Below are positions 50,048 to 62,380 of a stretch of 64,000 nt of DNA, one piece after another; the first letter of the stretch is position 1, and each line of letters opens with the position of its first letter. The notes under the pieces were generated by a model. The model was not told the DNA's origin. It did not search any database and worked only from the letters and a program-made list of their open reading frames with translations. Source of the stretch: Megalopta genalis (taxonomy: Eukaryota > Arthropoda > Insecta > Hymenoptera > Halictidae); NCBI RefSeq assembly GCF_051020955.1, contig NW_027477022.1, forward strand, positions 1-64,000, given 5' to 3'. The position numbers and the translations under genes are program-made.

Positions 50048-51551
50048 GGATTAGAATCTAAACCTTCTACATCGCATTGATTTGCTCCTAAATCATGTGT
50101 TTCGCTTGGATTGGAAGCGAACTCGTTTGTTTCGGCTGCAGTTGAACCTATATGACCTATATCGCATGTATCTGATGCTAAACCATTTGTTTGGCCTGGA
50201 TTTGAAGCTAATCCTTCTACTTCGAATTGAGTTGACGCTAAATCATGTGTTTCGCATGGAATTGAAGCTAACTGCTTTGTTTCGTCTGCATTTGAAGCGA
50301 TGTCCCTAATATCGCAAGTATCTGAAGCTAAATCATTGGTTTCGCATGGATTTGAATCTAAACCTTCTACATCGCATTGATTAGCTCCCAAATAATGTGT
50401 TTCGCTTGGATTTGAAGCTAACTCATTTTGTTTCGTCTGCATTTGAAGCTATGTCACTTATATCACAAGTATCTGAAGCTAAATCATTGGTTTCGCATGC
50501 ATTTGAAGCTAAATCACGTATATCACAAGTATTTGAAGCTAAACCATTTGTTTCACATGGAATCGATGTTTAGCCTTCTACTTCGCACTGATTTGAAGCT
50601 AAATCATGTGTTTCGCGTGGATTTGAAGCTAACTCGTTTGATTCGCAAGCAGTTGAAGCTAAATCATGAATATCACAAGTATTTGAAGCTAACTCATTTG
50701 TTCCGCATGAAGTTGAAGCGAAATCATGTATATCACATGCAGTTGAAGCTAAACCATTAGATTCGCATGGATTTGAAGCTAAGCCTTCTTCTTCACATTG
50801 ATTTGAAGCTAAATCATGTGTTCCGCTTGGATTTGAATCTAACTCGTTTGTTCCGCATGCAGTTAAAGCTAAATCATATATAAAACAAGTATTTGAAGCT
50901 AAACTATTCGTGTCGCATGGATTTGAAATTAAGCCTTCTTCTTCGCATTGATTTGAAGCTAAATCATGTCTTTCGCTCGGATTTGAAGCAATCACGTTTG
51001 TTTCGCATGCAGTTCAAGCTGAATCATGTATATCACAAGTATTTGACGCTAAACCATTTGTTTCGCGTGGATTTGAAGCTAATTCCTTTGTTGCGCATGC
51101 AGTTGAATCTAAAAACGTATATCACAAGTATTTGTAGCTAAACCATTTGTGTCGCATGGATTTGAAACTAAACCTTCTACATCGCATTGATTTGCTTCTA
51201 AATCATGTGATTCGCTTGGATTTGAAGCTTACTCGTTTGTTTCCCCAGCATTTGAAGCTATATCACTTATACCGCAAGTATCTGAATCTAAATCATTTGT
51301 GTCGCATGGATTTGAAGCTAAACCTTCTACATAGAATTGATTTGAAGTTTAATCATGTGTTTCGCTTGGATTTGAAGCTAAACCTTCCACATCGCTTTGA
51401 TTTGAAGCTACACCTTCTACATCGAATTGATTTGCTGCTATATCATGTGTTTCGCATGGATTTGATGCTAACTCGTTTTTCCCCTGCATTTGAAGTTATA
51501 TCACTTATATCGCAAGTATTTGAAGCTAAATCATTTGTTTCGCATGGATTT
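50048..51551 (+). repeat. Dispersed 1.3-1.5 kb cassette, copy 1
   Basis: Marked by 'ggattagaatctaaacc', 'ctgcagttgaacctatatg', 'gaattgagttgacgct', 'gaagcgatgtccctaatatc' and a run in which C-type monomers become 'gcatgcagttgaagct' or 'aaatcatgtatatcacaag'. It recurs at 56475 and about 61029. Its last part (51147-51551) includes 'aaaaacgtatatcacaag' and the shortened 'ctcgtttttcccctg' monomer near 51474. The reverse phase CETNDLASNP is open for 213 codons at 49801-50442 across the left edge. Confidence 0.83.
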
Positions 51552-53440
51552 GTAGCTAACTCGATTGCTTCCCCTGCATTTGAAGCTATATCACTTATGT
51601 CGAAAGTATCTCGTGCTAAATCATGTGCTTCGCATGGATTTGAAGCTAACTCGTTAGTTTCGCCTGCATTTGAAGCTATATCACTTATATCGCATGTATC
51701 TGATGCTAAATCATTTGTGTCGCATGGATTTGAAGGAAACTTGTTCCGCCTGCAATTGAAGCTATATCACTTGTATCGCAAGTATTTGAAGAATAATCAT
51801 TTGTTTCGCATGGATTTGAAGCTATCTCGCTTGTTTCGTCTGCATTTGAAGCTATATCACTTATATCCCAAGTGTTTGAAGCTAAATCACTTGTTTCGCA
51901 TGGATTTGAAGCTAAACCTTCAACATGGCATTGATTTGCAGCTAAAGCATGTGTATCGCATGGATTTGCAGCTAACTCGTTCGTTTCGCCTGCATTTGAA
52001 GCTATATCACTTATATCCCAAGTGATTGAATCTAAATCACTTGTTTCGCATGGTTTTGAAGCTAAACCTTCTACATCGCATGGACTTGAAGCTAACTCGT
52101 TTGTTTCGCATGCAGCTGAAGCTATATCACCTATATCCCAAGTGGTTGCAGCTCAATCATTTGTTTCGCATGGATTTGAAGCTAAACCTTCTACATCGCA
52201 TTGATTTGAAGCTAAATCATGTGTTTTCCATGGATTTTATGTTTCCCCTGCATATGAAGCTATATCAGTTATATCGCAAGTATCTGAACCTAAATCATTT
52301 GTTTCGCATGGATTTGAAGCTAAGCCTTCTACTTCGTATCGATTTGAAGTTAAATGATATGTATCGCATGGATTTTGAAGCTTCCCCGTTCGATTCGTCT
52401 GCATTTCCTGCTATATCACTTATATCCCAAGTGTTTGTAGGTGAATCATTTGTTGCGCTTGGATTTGAATCTATACCTTCTACATCGCATTGATTTGAAG
52501 CTAAATCATGTGTTTCGTTTGGATTTGAAGATATACCTTCTACATTGCTTTGATTTGAAGCTAAATCATGTGTTTTGCATGGAATTTATGCTAACTCGTT
52601 TGTTTCCCCTGCATTTGAAGATATTTCAGTTATATCGCAAGTATCTGATGCTAAATCATGTGTTTCGCTTGGATTTGAAGCTAAACCTTTTACATCGCAT
52701 TGAAACTAAATCATGTGTTTTGCATGGATTTGATGCTAACTCGTTTGTTTCCCCTGCATTTGAATCTATATCAGATATATGGCAAGTATCTGATGCTTAA
52801 TCATTTGTTTCGCATGGATTTGGAGCTAAACCTTCTACATCGCATTGATTTGCAGCTGAATCATGTGTTTCGCATGGATTTGAAGCTAACTCGTTTGTTT
52901 CGTCTGCATTTGAAGCTATACCACTTATATCCTAAGTGTTTGATGCTAAATCATTTGTATCGCATGGATTTGAAGCTAAACCTTCTACATCATATCGATT
53001 TGAAACTAAATGATATGTATGGCATTGATTTTGAAGCTATCCCATTTGATTCGTCTGCATTTGCAGCTATATCACTTATATCGCAAATATCTGAAACTAA
53101 ATCATTTGTTTCGCATGAATTTGAAGCGAAACCTTCTACATCGTATCGATTTGAAGCTAAATGATATGTATCGCATGGATTTTGAAGCTAACTCGTTTGA
53201 TTCGTCTGCATTTGAATCTATATCACTTATAACCCTAGTGTTTGAAGATAAACCATTTGTTTCGCATGGATTTGAAGCTAAACCTTCTACATCGCATTGA
53301 ATTGAAGCTAAATCAAGTAATTCGCTTGGATTTGAAGCTAACTCGTTTGTTTCGCCCGCATTTGAAGCTATATCAATATATCGCAAGTATCTGAACCTAA
53401 ATCATGTGTTTCGCTTGGATTTGAAGCTATACCTTCTACA
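51552..53440 (+). repeat. Mixed subfamily 2 segment with irregular monomers
   Basis: More irregular than average. A B monomer is cut to 'ggaaacttgttccgcctg' near 51734, a C-D join reads 'gaagaataatcatttg' near 51788, a B monomer is missing near 52240 ('ggattttatgtttcccctg'), and an A monomer is cut to 'tgaaactaaatcatg' near 52700. These are small deletions of non-multiples of 3, so no frame is kept. Confidence 0.72.
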
Positions 53441-56400
53441 TCCTTTGATTTGAAGCTAAATCATGTGCTTTTCATGGATTTGATGCTAACTCGTTTGCTT
53501 CCCTTGCATTTGAAGCTATTTCAGTTACATCGCAAGTATCTGATACTAAATCATTTGTATCGCATAGATTTGAAGCTATATCACTTATATCGCATAGATT
53601 TGAAGCTAACTCGTTTGTTTCGTCTGCATTTGAAGCTATATCACTTATATCGCAAGTATTTCAAGAAGAATCATGTGTTTTGCATGGATTTGAAGCTAAC
53701 TCGTTTATTTCGTCTGCATTTGAAGCTATATCACTTATATCCCAAGTGTTTGAAGCTAAATCATTTGTTTCGCATCGATTTGAAGTTAAACCTTCTAAAT
53801 CGCATTGATTTGAAGCTAAATCATGTGATTAGCTCGGATTTGAAGCTAACTCGTTTGTTTCGTCTCCATTTCATGCTATATCACTTATACCGCAAGTATC
53901 TGAAGCTAAATCATTTGTTTCGCATGGATTTGAAGCTAAACCTTCTACATCGCATTGATTTGCTGTTAAATCATGTGTTTTGCATGGATTTTAAGCTAAC
54001 TCGTTTGTTTCGTCTGCATTTGAAGCTATATCACTTATATCGCAAGTATTTCAAGAAAAATCATGTGTTTTGCATGGTTTGAAGCTAACTCGTTTATTTC
54101 GTCTGCATTTGATGCCATATGACTTATATAGTAAGTATCTGAAGCTAAATGATTTGTTTCGCATGGATTTGAAGCTAAACCTTCTACATCGCATTGATTT
54201 GCTGTTAAACCATGTGTTTTGATGGATTTGAAGCTAACTCGTTTGTTTCCCTTGCATTTGAAGCTATATCACTTATATCGCAAGTATCTGAAGCTAAATC
54301 ATTTCTTTCGCAAGGATTTGAAGCTAACTCGTTTGTTCCGTCTGCTTTTTAAGCTATATCACTTGTATCCCAAGTGTTTGAAGCTACATCCTTCGTTTCG
54401 CATGGATTTGAAGCTAAGCCCCCTACTTCGCATTGATTAGAAGCTAAATCATGTGTATCGCATGGATTTTGAAGCTAACTCGTTTGATTCATCTGCATTT
54501 GAATCTATATCACTTATATCGCAAGTATCTGATGCTAAATCATTTGATTCGCATGGTTTTGAAGCTGAACCTTCTACATCGCATTGATTTACAATTCAAT
54601 CATGTGTTTCGCTTGGATTTAAAGCTAAACCGTCTGCATCGCATTGATTTGAAGCTAAATCATGTGTTTTGCATGGATTTGAAGCTAACTCGTTTGTTTC
54701 ATCCGCATTTGAAGCTATATCACTTATATCGCAAGTTCATGTGCTAAATCATGTGTTTCGCATTGACTTTAAGCTATACCTTCTACATCGCATTGATTTG
54801 CAGCTAAATCATGTGTTTCGCATGGATTTGAATCTTACTCGTTTGTTTCGCCTGAATTTGAAACTATATCACTTATATCGCTAGTATCTGAAGCTAAATC
54901 ATTTTCTCCCCATGGATTTGAAGCTAAACCTTCTTCATTGCATTGATTTGCAGCTAAATCATGTGTTTCGCATGGATTGGAAGCTAACTCGTTTGTTTCC
55001 TCTGTATTTGAAGCTATATCACTTATATCGCAAGTATATGATGCTAAATAATTTCTTTCGCATGGATTTGAAGCTAAACCTTCTACATCTCATTGATGTG
55101 CAGCTGAATCATGTGATTCGCTTGGATTTGAAGCTAAACCTTCTACATCGCATTTATTTGTTGCTAAATCATGTGTTTCGCTGGGATTTGTAGCTATACC
55201 TTCTACATCGCCTTGATTTGATGCTAAATCATGTGTTTTGCATTGATTTGATGCTAACTCGTTCGTTTCGCCTGCATTTGAAGCTATAACACTTATATCG
55301 CAAGTGTTTGAAGCTAATTCATTTGTTTCGCATGGATTTGAAGCTAAACCTTATACATCGTATCGATTTGAAGCTAAATGATATGTATCGTATGGATTTT
55401 GAACCTACCCCGTTTGATTCGTCTGCATTTGCAGCTATATCACTTATATCACAAGTGTTTGAAGCTAAATCATTTGTTTCGCATCGATTTGAAGTTAAAC
55501 CTTCTAAATCGCATTGATTTGAAGCTAAATCATGTGATTAGCTCGGATTTGAAGCTAACTCGTTTGTTTCGTCTCCATTTGATGCTATATCACTTATACC
55601 GCAAGTATCTGAAGCTAAATCATTTGTTTCGCATGGATTTGAAGCTAAACCTTCTACATCGCATTGATTTGAAGCTAAATCATCTGTTTTGCTTGGATTT
55701 GAAGCTATACCTTCTACATCGCTTTGATTTGAAGCTAAGTCATGTGTTTTGCATGGATTTGATGCTAACTCGTTTGGGTCGCCTGCATTTGAAGCTATAT
55801 CACTTATATCGCATGTATCTGATGCTAAATCATTTGTTTCGCATGAATTTGAAGCTAAACCTTCTACATCGCATTGATTTGCTGTTAAATCATGTGTTTT
55901 GCATGGATTTGAAGCTAACTCATTTGTTTCGTCTGCATTTGAAGCTATATCACTTATATCGCAAGTATTTCAAGAAAAATCATGTGTTTTGCATGGTTTG
56001 AAGCTAACTCGTTTATTTCGTCTGCATTTGATGCCATATCACTTATATAGTAAGTATCTGAAGCTAAATGATTTGTTTCGCATGGATTTGAAGCTAAACC
56101 TTCTACATCGCATTGATTTGCTGTTAAACCATGTGTTTTGGATGGATTTGAAGCTAACTCGTTTGTTTCCCTTGCATTTGAAGCTATATCACATATATCG
56201 CAAGTATCTGAAGCTAAATCATTTCTTTCGCAAGGACTTGAAGCTAACTCGTTTGTTCCGTCTGCTTTTTAAGCTATATCACTTGTATCCCAAGTGTTTG
56301 AAGCTACATCCTTCGTTTCGCATGGATTTGAAGCTAAGCCACCTACTTCGCATTGATTAGAAGCTAAATCGTGTGTATCGCATGGATTTTGAAGCTAACT

Positions 56401-56474
56401 CGTTTGATTCATCTGCATTCGAAGCAATATCACTTATATCGCAAGTATCTGAAGCTAAATAATTTGTGTCGCAT
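53441..56474 (+). repeat. Subfamily 2 segment with a 1,920-bp offset repeat
   Basis: The stretch at about 53990-54450 recurs at 55910-56370 (offset 1,920 bp, 64 monomers), with 'tttcaagaaaaatcatgtg', 'gcatggtttgaagctaactc', 'tatatagtaagtatc' and 'ccgtctgctttttaagct'. The 'cgcatagatttgaagc' and 'tttcaagaagaatcatgtg' pair near 53590-53680 recurs near 60600-60690 and 63720-63810. Confidence 0.78.
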
Positions 56475-57013
56475 GGATTAGAATCTAAACCTTCTACATC
56501 GCATTGATTTGCTCCTAAATCATGTGTTTCGCTTGGATTGGAAGCTAACTCGTTTGTTTCGGCTGCAGTTGAACCTATATGACCTATATCGCATGTATCT
56601 GATGCTAAACCATTTGTTTGGCATGGATTTGAAGCTAATCCATCTACTTCGAATTGAGTTGACGCTAAATCATGTGTTTCGCATGGAATTGAAGCTAACT
56701 GCTTTGTTTCGTCTGCATTTGAAGCGATGTCCCTAATATCGCAAGTATCTGAAGCTAAATCATTGGTTTCGCATGGATTTGAATCTAAACCTTCTACATC
56801 GCATTGATTAGCTCCCAAATAATGTGTTTCGCTTGGATTTGAAGCTAACTCGTTTGTTTCGTCTGCATTTGAAGCTATGTCACTTATATCACAAGTATCT
56901 GAAGCTAAATCATTGGTTTCGCATGGATTTGAAGCTAAACCTTCTACATCGCATTGATTTGAATCTAAATCATGTGTTTCGCATGGTTTAAAGCAAACTC
57001 GTTTGTTTCGCAT
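56357..57013 (-). other. Longest reverse-strand repeat frame, 218 codons, probably non-coding
   Basis: This frame reads decapeptides of the type CETNDLASNP, CDISDIASNA and CDVEGLASNP, acidic and with a Cys about every 10 residues. The Cys comes from the conserved 'gca' of 'tcgcat' read in reverse. The phase is open wherever monomers keep 'gctaaatca' but is stopped by every 'gcttaatca' monomer and shifted by every 29- or 31-bp one. Pieces of the same phase, 60-214 codons long, are scattered through subfamily 2. I recognise no protein family and consider it a by-product. Confidence 0.55.
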
Positions 57014-57700
57014 GCATTTGAAGCTAAATCACGTATATCACAAGTATTTGAAGCTAAACCATTTGTTTCGCATGGAATCGATGTTTAGCCTTCTACTTCG
57101 CAGTGATTTGAAGCTAAATCATGTGTTTCGCGTGGATTTGAAGCTAACTCGTTTGTTTCGCATGCAGTTCAAGCTGAATCATGTATATCACAAGTATTTG
57201 ACGCCAAACCATTTGTTTCGCGTGGATTTGAAGCTAATTCCTTTGTTGCGCATGCAGTTGAATCTAAAAACGTATATCACAAGTATTTGTAGCTAAACGA
57301 TTTGTGTCGCTTGGATTTGAAACTAAACCTTCTACATCGCATTGATTTGCTGCTAAATCATGTGATTCGCTTGGATTTGAAGCTTACTCGTTTGTTTCCC
57401 CAGCATTTGAAGCTATATCACTTATACCGGAAGTATCTGAATCTAAATCATTTGTGTCGCATGGATTTGAAGCTAAACCTTCTACATAGAATTGATTTGA
57501 AGTTTAATCATGTGTTTCGCTTGGATTTGAAGCTAAACCTTCCACATCGCTTTGATTTGAAGCTACACCTTCTACATCGAATTGATTTGCTGCTATATCA
57601 TGTGTTTCGCATGGATTTGATGCTAACTCGTTTTTCCCCTGCATTTGAAGTTATATCACTTATATCGCAAGTATTTGAAGCTAAATCATTTGTTTCGCAT
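56475..57700 (+). repeat. Dispersed cassette, copy 2
   Basis: This matches 50048-51551 at offsets of 6,427 bp (left) and 6,155 bp (right), so about 272 bp present in copy 1 are absent here, in the part with 'gcatgaagttgaagcg' monomers. It is joined on the left to an E monomer reading 'ggattagaatctaaacc'. Confidence 0.83.
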
Positions 57701-60700
57701 GGATTTGAAGCTAAACCTTCTACATCGCATTGATTTGAAGATAAATTATGTGTTTCGCATGGATTTGAAGGTAACTCATAAGTTTAGCCTGCATTTGAAG
57801 CTATATCACTTATATCGCAAGTATCTGAACCTAAATCATTTGTTTCGCATGGATTTGAATCTAAGCATTATATTTCGAATGGATTTAAAGATAAATGATG
57901 TGTATCGCATGGATTTTGAACCTAACTCGTTTGATTCGTCTGCATTTGAAGCTATATCACTTATATCACAAGTGTTTGAAGCTAAATCATTTGTTTCGCA
58001 TGGATTTGAAGCTAAACCTTCTATATCGCATTCATTTGAAGCGAAATCATGTGTTTCGCTTGGATTTGAAGCTATACCTTCTACATCGCTTTGATTTGTC
58101 AGCTAAATCATGTGTTTTGCATGGATTTGATGCTAACACGTTTGTTTCACCAGCATTAGAAGCTACATCAGTTACATCGCAAGTATCTGAAGCTAAATCA
58201 TTTGCTTCGCTTGGATTTGAAGCTAATCCTTCTACATCGCATGGATTTGAAGCTAAGCCTTCTATTTGGCATGGATTTAAAGATAATGATGTGTATCGCA
58301 TGCATATTGAAGCTAACTCGTTTGATTCGTCTGCATTTGAAGCTGTATCACTTATACCCCAAGTGTTTGATGCTAAATCATTTGTTTCGTATTGATTTGA
58401 AGCTAAACCTTCTACATCGCATTGATTTGAAGCTAAATCATGTGTTTCGCTTGGATTTGAAGCTATACCTTCTACATCGATCCAATTTGAAGCTAAGTCA
58501 TGTGATTCGCTTGGCTTTGAAGCTAACTCTTTTATTTCGTCTGGATTTGAAGCTATATCAGTTATATCCCAAGTGTTTGAAGCTAAATCATGTGTTTCGC
58601 ATGGATTTGAAGCTAACTCGTTAGTTTCGCCTGCATTTGAAGCATTATCAATGTATCGCAAGTATCTGAACCTAAATCATTTGTTTCGCATTGATTTGAA
58701 GCTAAGCCTTCTACTTCATATCGATTTGAAGTTAAATGATATGTATCGCATGGATTTTGGAGCTTCCCCATTTGATTCGTTTGCATTTCCTGCTATATCA
58801 CTTATATCCCAAGTGTTTGTAGGTAAATCATTTGTTTCGCAAGGATTTGAAGCAAAACCTTCTACATCGTATTGATTTAAAGCTAAATCATGTGTTTCGC
58901 TTGGATATGAAGCTAACTCGTTCGTTTCGCCTGCATTTGATGCTATATCACTTATATCGCAAGTGTTTGAAGCTAAATCATTTGTTTCGCATGGATTTGA
59001 AGCTAAACCTTCTACATCGTATCGATTTGCAATTCAATCATGTGTTTCGCTTGGATTTAAAGCTAAACCGTCTGCATCGCATTGATTTGAAGCTAAATCA
59101 TGTGTTTTGCATGGATTTGAAGCTAACTCGTTTGTTTCATCCGCATTTGAAGCTATATCACTTATATCGCAAGTTCATGTGCTAAATCATGTGTTTCGCA
59201 TTGACTTGAAGCTATACCTTCTACATCGCATTGATTTGCAGCTAAATCATGTGTTTCGCATGGATTTGAATCTTACTCGTTTGTTTCCTCTGTATTTGAA
59301 GCTATATCACTTATATCGCAAGTATCTGATGCTAAATCATTTCTTTCGCATGGATTTGAATCTAAACCTTCTACATCTCATTGATGTGCAGCTGAATCAT
59401 GTGTTTCGCATTGATTTGATGCTAACTCGTTCGTTTCGCCTGCATTTGATGCTATAACACTTATATCGCAAGTGTTTGAAGCTAATTCATTTGTTTCGCA
59501 TGGATTTGAAGCTAAACCTTCTACATCGCTTTGAGTTGAAGCTAAATCATGTGTTTCGCTTGGATTTGAAGCTAAACCTTTTACATCGGATTGATTTGCA
59601 GCTAAATCATGTGTTTTGCATGGATTTGATGATATCTCGTTTGTTTCCCCTGCATTTGAATCTATATCAGTTATATCGCAAGTATCTGATGCTATATCAT
59701 TTATTTCGCATGGATTTGAAGCTAAACCTTCTACATGGCATTGATTTGAAACTTAATCATATGTTTTGCTTGGATTTGAAGCTAACTCGTTTGTTTCCCC
59801 TGCATTTGTAGCTATGTGACTTATATCGCATGCAACTGATGCTAAATCATTTGATTCGCATGGATTTGAAGCTAAGCCTTCTACTTCCCATTGATTTGAA
59901 GCTAAATCATGTGTATCACATGGATTTTGAAGCTAACTCGTTTGATTCGTCTGCATTTGAATCTATATCACTTATAACCCTAATGTTTGAAGATAAACCA
60001 TTTGTTTCGCATGGATTTGAAGCTAAACCTTCTACATCGCATTGAATTGAAGCTAAATCAAGTAATTCGCTTGGATTTGAAGCTAACTAGTTTGTTTCGC
60101 CCGCATTTGAAGCTATATCAATATATCGCAAGTATCTGAACCTAAATCATTTGTTTCGCATGGATTTGAAGCTAAATCTTCTACATCGCATTACTTTGAC
60201 GCTAAATCATGTGTTTCGCTTGGATTTGAAGCTATACCTTCTACATCCTTTGATTTGAAGCTAAATCATGTGCTTTTCATGGATTTGATGCTAACTCGTT
60301 TGCTTCCCCTGCATTTGAAGCTATTTCAGTTATATCGCAAGTTTCTGAAGCAAAATCATTTGTTTCGCATGGATTTGAAGCTAAACCTTATACATCGCAT
60401 TGTATTGAAGCTTTATCATGTGTTTCACTAGGATTTTTAGCTAAACCTTCTACATCGCATTGATTTGAACCTAAATCATGTGTTTCGTATAGATTTGATG
60501 CTAACTCGTTTGTTTCCCCTCCATTTGAAGCTATATCAGTTACATCGCAAGTATCTGATACTAAATCATTTGTATCGCATGGATTTGAAGCTATATCACT
60601 TATATCGCATAGATTTGAAGCTAACTCGTTTGTTTCGTCTGCATTTGAAGCTATATCACTTATATCGCAAGTATTTCAAGAAGAATCATGTGTTTTGCAT

Positions 60701-61028
60701 GGATTTGAAGCTAACTCGTTTATTTCGTCTGCATTTGAAGCTATATCACTTATATCCCAAGTGTTTGAAGCTAAATCATTTGTTTCGCATCGATTTGAAG
60801 TTAAACCTTCTAAATCGCATTGATTTGAAGCTAAATCAAGTGATTAGCTCGGATTTGAAGCTAACACGTTTGTTTCGTCTCCATTTGATGCTATATCACT
60901 TATACCGCAAGTATCTGAAGCTAAATCATTTTTTTCGCATGGATTTGAAGCTAAAACTTCTACATCGCATTGATTTGCTGTTAAATCATGTGTTTTGCAT
61001 GGATTTGAAGCTAACTCGTTTGTTTCGT
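57701..61028 (+). repeat. Mixed subfamily 2 segment
   Basis: The segment includes 'ggatttaaagataaatgatg' near 57880, the 31-bp 'gatttgtcagctaaatcatg' monomer near 58091 (recurring near 63431), and cassettes already seen at 53.4-53.9 kb (here 60.25-60.95 kb) and 54.6-55.4 kb (here 59.0-59.5 kb). A monomer with a T insertion or deletion near 60247 ('catcctttgatttgaagc') is shared with 53440. No gene, RNA or mobile element is seen. Confidence 0.72.
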
Positions 61029-62380
61029 CTGCAGTTGAACCTATATGACCTATATCGCATGTATCTGATGCTAAACCATTTGTTTGGCATGGATTTGAAG
61101 CTAATCCTTCTACTTCGAATTGAGTTGACGCTAAATCATGTGTTTCGCATGGAATTGAAGCTAACTGCTTTGTTTCGTCTGCATTTGAAGCGATGTCCCT
61201 AATATCGCAAGTATCTGAAGCTAAATCATTGGTTTCGCATGGATTTGAATCTAAACCTTCTACATCGCATAGATTAGCTCCCAAATAATGTGTTTCGCTT
61301 GGATTTGAAGCTAACTCGTTTGTTTCGTCTGCATTTGAAGCTATGTCACTTATATCACAAGTATCTGAAGCTAAATCATTGGTTTCGCATGGATTTGAAG
61401 CTAAACCTTCTACATCGCATTGATTTGAATCTAAATCATGTGTTTCGCATGGTTTAAAGCAAACTCGTTTGTTTCGCATGCATTTGAAGCTAAATCACGT
61501 ATATCACAAGTATTTGAAGCTAACTCATTTGTTCCGCATGAAGTTGAAGCGAAATCATGTATATCACATGCAGTTGAAGCTAAACCATTAGATTCGCATG
61601 GATTTGAAGCTAAGCCTTCTTCTTCACATTGATTTGAAGCTAAATCATGTGTTCCGCTTGGATTTGAATCTAACTCGTTTGTTTCGCATGCAGTTAAAGC
61701 TAAATCATATATAAAACAAGTATTTGAAGCTAAACTATTCGTGTCGCATGGATTTGAAACTAAGCCTTCTTCTTCGCATTGATTTGAAGCTAAATCATGT
61801 CTTTCGCTCCGATTTGAAGCTATCACGTTTGTTTCGCATGCAGTTCAAGCTGAATCATGTATATCACAAGTATTTGACGCCAAACCATTTGTTTCGCGTG
61901 GATTTGAAGCTAATTCCTTTGTTGCGCATGCAGTTGAATCTAAAAACGTATATCACAAGTATTTGTAGCTAAACCATTTGTGTCGCATGGATTTGAAACT
62001 AAACCTTCTACATCGCATTGATTTGCTGCTAAATCATGTGATTCGCTTGGATTTGAAGCTTACTCGTTTGTTTCCCCAGCATTTGAAGCTATATCACTTA
62101 TACCGCAAGTATCTGAATCTAAATCATTTGTGTCGCATGGATTTGAAGCTAAACCTTCTACATAGAATTGATTTGAAGTTTAATCATGTGTTTCGCTTGG
62201 ATTTGAAGCTCAACCTTCCACATCGCTTTGATTTGAAGCTACACCTTCTACATCGAATTGATTTGCTGCTATATCATGTGTATCGCATGGATTTGATGCT
62301 AACTCGTTTTTCCCCTGCATTTGAAGTTATATCACTTATATCGCAAGTATTTGAAGCTAAATCATTTGTCTCGCATGGAT
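61029..62380 (+). repeat. Dispersed cassette, copy 3
   Basis: This matches copy 1 at offsets of 10,893 and 10,831 bp and copy 2 at 4,466 and 4,676 bp. It keeps the 'gcatgaagttgaagcg' stretch that copy 2 lacks. It begins directly at 'tctgcagttgaacc', so its left part (the 'ggattagaatc' monomer) is missing. Confidence 0.83.
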
